Notes under the pieces: model-generated
The model's input: only the letters and a program-made list of their open reading frames with translations
Databases searched by the model: none
Told to the model about the DNA's origin: nothing
Shown here: one piece after another, positions 9,180 through 11,901 of the stretch
Numbering within the stretch: the stretch's first letter is position 1
Layout: each line of letters starts with the position of its first letter
Position numbers and translations under genes: made by a program
DNA from: Lysobacterales bacterium
GTDB lineage: Bacteria; Pseudomonadota; Gammaproteobacteria; Xanthomonadales; SZUA-36
Length of the DNA: 11,901 nt
Assembly: GCA_030637665.1 (NCBI GenBank)
Contig: DAOWGA010000251.1
Location: 1 to 11,901, forward strand
Direction of reading: 5' to 3'

Positions 9180-9194
9180 CACGGACTGTCCGTG
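9180..9194. promoter_or_regulatory. Perfect 15-base dyad upstream of the MATE gene (operator-like)
   Basis: CACGGAC and GTCCGTG form perfect 7-base arms around a single central T. It lies 36 bases upstream of the chosen MATE start and 32 bases after the stop of the outer-membrane gene. The one-base centre makes a hairpin unfavourable and no T run follows, so a protein-binding operator for a dimeric regulator fits better than a terminator. No regulator gene is adjacent. I find no convincing -35/-10 pair around it. Confidence 0.4.
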
Positions 9195-9225
9195 CGGAAT
9201 AGCCCCGAATTTATTGCTTCAATGC

Positions 9226-11529
9226 TCAGAACAGGTCGAACAGGTGGGTGTATTTTACGATCAGGCTGCGATTGGGTACGTTGCCGGTGTATCGGTCGAA
9301 GCCCTGGATGTCGTTGTAGACAATAAACAGGCCAGTGTTGGCGGCCCGCAGCCAGGAAAAACGCAGATTGGTTGACCAGAAATCGTCAACGTTGTTGTAC
9401 TGAAACAGCGCCTCCAGCGTTATTCGGGTGGTAAAGGAATAGGACAGGCGTAAGCGGCCGACTTTGGTCACGAAGTCCCCTTCCGGCAAATCGACATCAT
9501 TTTGTACCCAGCTCAGCTCCGTATTGAACTTTTCACCCAGGCGCATGCGCATGGAGGGACTGATCCTGACCCGGTCACCACTGTAGAATCCACCGATGGC
9601 CGTGCTGAGGCTGAAGCTGAGCCAGGCCCCCTGATTGGAATAATAAGCCAGCGACAACTCGGAATTGTCGTAGGTTCCGGCTGGGATAAATATGCCATCG
9701 TATATCTCGAATGGCTCGAGCAGACCTTCTGTTATGAAGTTGACCCCGGTGTGGACTTCCGCACTGTTTTTCCATTCCAGGTGGTTGTCCAGGTGCAAAA
9801 ATCCGGTTTCCTGGAAACCGTCGAAGTTCCAGTAGGAGCTGTAGGACATGTGCGGCCGTATCTCCTGCAGGCCAATTCGGCTGTTTTCCGGGCGGTAGCG
9901 ACGCAACACACGCAGCAATCCGTAGCGATAGGCTTCCCGGTCCAGGAAACCGACTTCGGGGTTGAAGTTCTCCCCTACTTCCACATATTCCAGATTGAGC
10001 AGCCAGTCTTTGGAATCATAGCTGCCGGACAGCGACCAGGACTGGTCGTCACCTTCCAGGCCCGGTGTCGAGGTGCGGGCCGCGAATCCGGTGATGGAGC
10101 CGTACTCTCCGATTCCCCAGCGCCCGTCAACGCCGTAGGTTTTGTTGTCATCACCTTCCAGAGCGAGACTGCCCGTGGCTTTGCGGCTGACAAATATCGC
10201 GCCAAGGGATGAGCGGTTGGGTAATTCCTTACTCACGCGGGCGACACCGAACTGATTGGCCGGCGTGACCCCCGCCAGCGATTCCGTCTGCATATACATC
10301 ATGCCGACATTGGTGCCGCCGATGTCTCCCGATACGCGTGCACCAGCTTCGATTGGTATGACATCGCCATCCTCGGAAAGTCCGATACGGCGACTGAAGA
10401 ACAATTCGACCTGGCTGGGTACACCTACCGTGAACAGACCCGCATTTTCCAGGAAAAAGGGACGTTTCTCCGGAAAGAACAGGTTGAAGCGGTCAAGTGA
10501 GACCTGGGACTCGTCGACCTCCACCTGTGCAAAATCAGTGTTGTAGGTCAGGTCCAGGGTCAGGGCCGGTGGCAGGCTGTACTTGATGTCAAAACCCCAC
10601 TCGGTGTCGGTCGCCCTGCCCTCGTCACCAATGTCACTGAGCTCACCAAGCACATAGGGCACAATCTTCAGGTTGCGCTGCCTGCCGATTTGCAGATCGG
10701 TGAGCAGGCCCGCGTCACTCACCCGGAAAAGGCTGAATTGCTGGCTCAGCGGCGCCCAGAAGGCATTTTCATTGCGCCGCCGGATATTGCGCTGAATATT
10801 GATTCCCCAGCTCTGAACGTCTGTCGAGGGATAGCGCAGTGTTTTGAATGGAATCATGAATTCCGCACTCCAGCCAAAGTCACCCATGGAAGTTTTCACT
10901 TCCCAGACGGCGTCCCAGTTGATATTGAATCCACCACCAGCCCCACCACGCATCGTGGAAAGCAAAGCGCCGCCGTCTCCGGCCCGGCTCAACTGGCCGT
11001 CATACTCCAGACCGGTTGGGTTGGTGCCAAAGACAAAACCATTCTGTTCATCCAGGTAGGTATCCAGAATGATCCGCAGACTGTCCGTATCATCGAGATT
11101 CGCATCGCGGCGGCTATCGGCAATGACAATGGTCGCTGGATCATCGTCGAAGCAAATAAAGCCGAAATAGATCGCATCTTCGGTGTAAACCACCCGCACT
11201 TCGGTGATCTGGCTGGCAGGCTCACCTGCATCCGGCCGGGTCTGGGTGAAGCCGCCGGTTGGGATGATTGCCTGCCACACGAGGTCGCTGCGCACTGCGC
11301 CGTCCATGGCCGGCGCCGTTTGCACCCTGACGGCCGGAAAACTTCGCTTGTTATGATCTTGTGCCTTGCCTGCGGTTGGTAAAAGGATCAAAAAAAACAG
11401 CAGGCATACGGCCAACAAGCAAGTGCTCCGTGATTCCGCACTGTGCAAAGTTTTCTTGTTGTTGCGATGAATTCTGATGGATTGATCCTTCAGGCATTTA
11501 TGGTCCCTGAGTGCTTGAACCAATGTCAT
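9226..11529 (-). CDS. Outer-membrane protein with CBM9-like N-terminal domain and DUF5916 beta-barrel
   Basis: With ATG 11529 this is a 767-residue exported protein. A signal peptide is visible at about 37-56 (CLLAVCLLFFLILLPTAGKA, cleavage before Gln57). A CBM9-like domain follows at about 70-255, with PAMDGAVRSDLVWQ, YTEDAIYFGFICFDDDP, and the DANLDDTDSLRIILDTYLD and NGFVFGTNPTG stretches. The rest, from about 290, is a DUF5916-type membrane barrel: alternating strands, the FNLFFPEKRPFFLENAGLF motif, and FFSRRIGL. The chain ends in Phe, as outer-membrane barrels often do for BAM recognition. The function is not established; carbohydrate or peptide binding is only suggested by the CBM9-like domain. 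The start is uncertain because the n-region before the signal peptide would be unusually long; a TTG at 11556 gives 776 residues and a TTG at 11448 would leave a normal-length signal peptide. An FNR-like box lies about 90 bases upstream. Confidence 0.87.
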   Translation of the reverse strand: MTLVQALRDHKCLKDQSIRIHRNNKKTLHSAESRSTCLLAVCLLFFLILLPTAGKAQDHNKRSFPAVRVQTAPAMDGAVRSDLVWQAIIPTGGFTQTRPDAGEPASQITEVRVVYTEDAIYFGFICFDDDPATIVIADSRRDANLDDTDSLRIILDTYLDEQNGFVFGTNPTGLEYDGQLSRAGDGGALLSTMRGGAGGGFNINWDAVWEVKTSMGDFGWSAEFMIPFKTLRYPSTDVQSWGINIQRNIRRRNENAFWAPLSQQFSLFRVSDAGLLTDLQIGRQRNLKIVPYVLGELSDIGDEGRATDTEWGFDIKYSLPPALTLDLTYNTDFAQVEVDESQVSLDRFNLFFPEKRPFFLENAGLFTVGVPSQVELFFSRRIGLSEDGDVIPIEAGARVSGDIGGTNVGMMYMQTESLAGVTPANQFGVARVSKELPNRSSLGAIFVSRKATGSLALEGDDNKTYGVDGRWGIGEYGSITGFAARTSTPGLEGDDQSWSLSGSYDSKDWLLNLEYVEVGENFNPEVGFLDREAYRYGLLRVLRRYRPENSRIGLQEIRPHMSYSSYWNFDGFQETGFLHLDNHLEWKNSAEVHTGVNFITEGLLEPFEIYDGIFIPAGTYDNSELSLAYYSNQGAWLSFSLSTAIGGFYSGDRVRISPSMRMRLGEKFNTELSWVQNDVDLPEGDFVTKVGRLRLSYSFTTRITLEALFQYNNVDDFWSTNLRFSWLRAANTGLFIVYNDIQGFDRYTGNVPNRSLIVKYTHLFDLF

Positions 11530-11567
11530 TCGCCGTGCCAAAACATTTTTGAACAATCAGGATGCTC

Positions 11568-11646
11568 ATTATCAGTGCCCGCATCATGAAGTTGCAGTTC
11601 GACTGACAGGCTCTTTGATCAAGGTCAAGCTTGACGGCTCCTTGAC
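11568..11646 (-). promoter_or_regulatory. FNR/ANR-like box and candidate promoter of the outer-membrane protein gene
   Basis: TTGATCAAGGTCAA at 11615-11628 matches the FNR/ANR consensus TTGAT-N4-ATCAA at 9 of 10 positions. It overlaps a perfect 12-base palindrome, GTCAAGCTTGAC (11624-11635), and a further TTGAC follows at 11642, so four half-sites lie within 32 bases. On the minus strand GATAAT (11568-11573, 5 of 6 matches to the -10 consensus) has no good -35, as expected for an activated promoter. With a start near 11561, the box is centred at about -60, close to the -61.5 class I position of FNR/CRP proteins. The match and distances are seen; oxygen or redox control is inference. Confidence 0.42.
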
Positions 11647-11790
11647 ACGCCACAGGCTGGATACCAGGACAATGATCACGGTGCTGAGATATCCAGCAAA
11701 TCAGCATCCGCTCAGGCCGAATTTCGGCGGGCAAACAGACTTGAGTCAGTTCTGGGTTGAAACATTAGGATCAGACCCACTTTAATGGCT

Positions 11791-11840
11791 AAAATGGAGT
11801 CAGCTTCGCTTTTTCATAAACCCGGGGTTGACCCCATTTT
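11791..11840. repeat. REP-like inverted repeat with GGGGTxxACCCC core
   Basis: AAAATGGAGTCA (11791-11802) and TGACCCCATTTT (11829-11840) are inverted with 11 of 12 bases paired around a 26-base loop. The right arm also contains a compact dyad, GGGGT-TG-ACCCC (11824-11835). Just upstream is a related GGATCAGACCCACTTT (11769-11784). I recall such AAATGGGGTCAG/CTGACCCC sequences scattered through proteobacterial genomes, often near REP-associated tyrosine transposase genes. No transposase is visible in the window, so the assignment is by resemblance only. Confidence 0.4.
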
Positions 11841-11854
11841 TTGAGGATCGACTG

Positions 11855-11901
11855 ATGGCCACCCGAATGGAACGACTGTGGGGAACGTCACCGCTGAAGT
11901 C
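11855..11901 (+). CDS. Possible 5' end of a gene running off the window
   Basis: An ATG at 11855 is preceded by GAGGA (11843-11847) with 7 bases between, a good Shine-Dalgarno spacing, and the frame stays open for 15 codons to the edge (MATRMERLWGTSPLK). This is too short to recognise. It could be a real gene start just beyond the repeat, or chance. Confidence 0.25.
   Translation, partial: MATRMERLWGTSPLK

Larger units (their letters stand above)
11530..11901. other. Non-coding right edge: regulatory sites and repeats
   Basis: These 372 bases have no recognisable complete gene. From left to right they hold a candidate promoter and FNR-like box for the outer-membrane gene (about 11568-11646), a GCCGAA-T-TTCGGC dyad (11716-11728), GGGTCAGACCC-like repeats (11769-11840), and a possible gene start at 11855. 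Short ORFs here show no family resemblance. Confidence 0.5.

Noticed and set aside
9144..9182. GTG start for the MATE gene at 9182
   Set aside because: The codon lies inside the CACGGAC-T-GTCCGTG palindrome and would add residues (ACYPPPMSSHEA) not typical of MATE proteins; ATG 9143 gives a normal N terminus.
9502..10212. Plus-strand frame of 236 codons opposite the outer-membrane protein gene
   Set aside because: It is antisense to a clear barrel protein whose strand pattern is continuous through the region; no start signal or family match.
10690..11382. Plus-strand frame of 230 codons opposite the N-terminal half of the outer-membrane protein gene
   Set aside because: It mirrors the CBM9-like coding region and its product shows no motif or signal.

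Overview
The window looks like a chromosomal segment of a moderately GC-rich gammaproteobacterium. Three points support this. The guaB-guaA operon is divergent from xseA, as in Escherichia coli, and tadA follows guaA, close to the order I recall from Pseudomonas. The housekeeping proteins match E. coli lengths almost exactly (GuaA 525 aa, GuaB 485 aa, XseA 455 aa). The DUF5916-type outer-membrane protein and the sigma/membrane-partner pair recall free-living Gammaproteobacteria of the Chromatiales, Woeseiaceae or Xanthomonadales sort. That last placement is inference and no species can be named.

Layout. Positions 1-476 (+) hold the C-terminal end of an unidentified protein made of Ig-like domains. 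Positions 492-4054 (-) are a purine and RNA-modification operon, guaB-guaA-tadA, making GMP from IMP in two steps and then a tRNA adenosine deaminase. A 155-base divergent promoter region with a hairpin in the guaB leader separates it from xseA (4210-5577, +), the large subunit of exonuclease VII. After a 189-base spacer comes a tight + strand cluster (5767-7774): an ECF-type sigma factor, a single-pass membrane protein overlapping it by 4 bases (probable anti-sigma factor, but with no cysteines), and a YigZ/IMPACT-family protein 8 bases later. A bidirectional terminator (7779-7802) closes this cluster against a convergent pair on the minus strand. That pair is a 12-helix MATE exporter (7788-9143) preceded by a large outer-membrane protein with a CBM9-like and DUF5916 architecture (9226-11529). 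The last 372 bases (11530-11901) lack a recognisable complete gene. They carry an FNR/ANR-like box with extra half-sites upstream of the outer-membrane gene, then GGGTCAGACCC-type inverted repeats like those scattered in proteobacterial genomes near REP-associated transposases, and possibly the first 15 codons of a gene running off the end.

How the genes work together. GuaB and GuaA form a direct pathway (IMP to XMP to GMP) and are almost certainly co-transcribed; tadA overlaps the end of guaA and probably rides on the same mRNA. The sigma factor and its membrane partner are translationally coupled and probably form a signal-transduction pair; its signal and targets are not visible here. The outer-membrane protein and MATE exporter lie in the same direction 82 bases apart, with a perfect 15-base dyad between them, so the exporter may have its own control.

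I see no CRISPR array, rRNA, tRNA or complete insertion sequence, and no clearly new multi-gene system. The best candidates for novelty are the cysteine-free sigma-factor partner, the FNR-like promoter of the outer-membrane protein, and the repeat cluster at the right edge.
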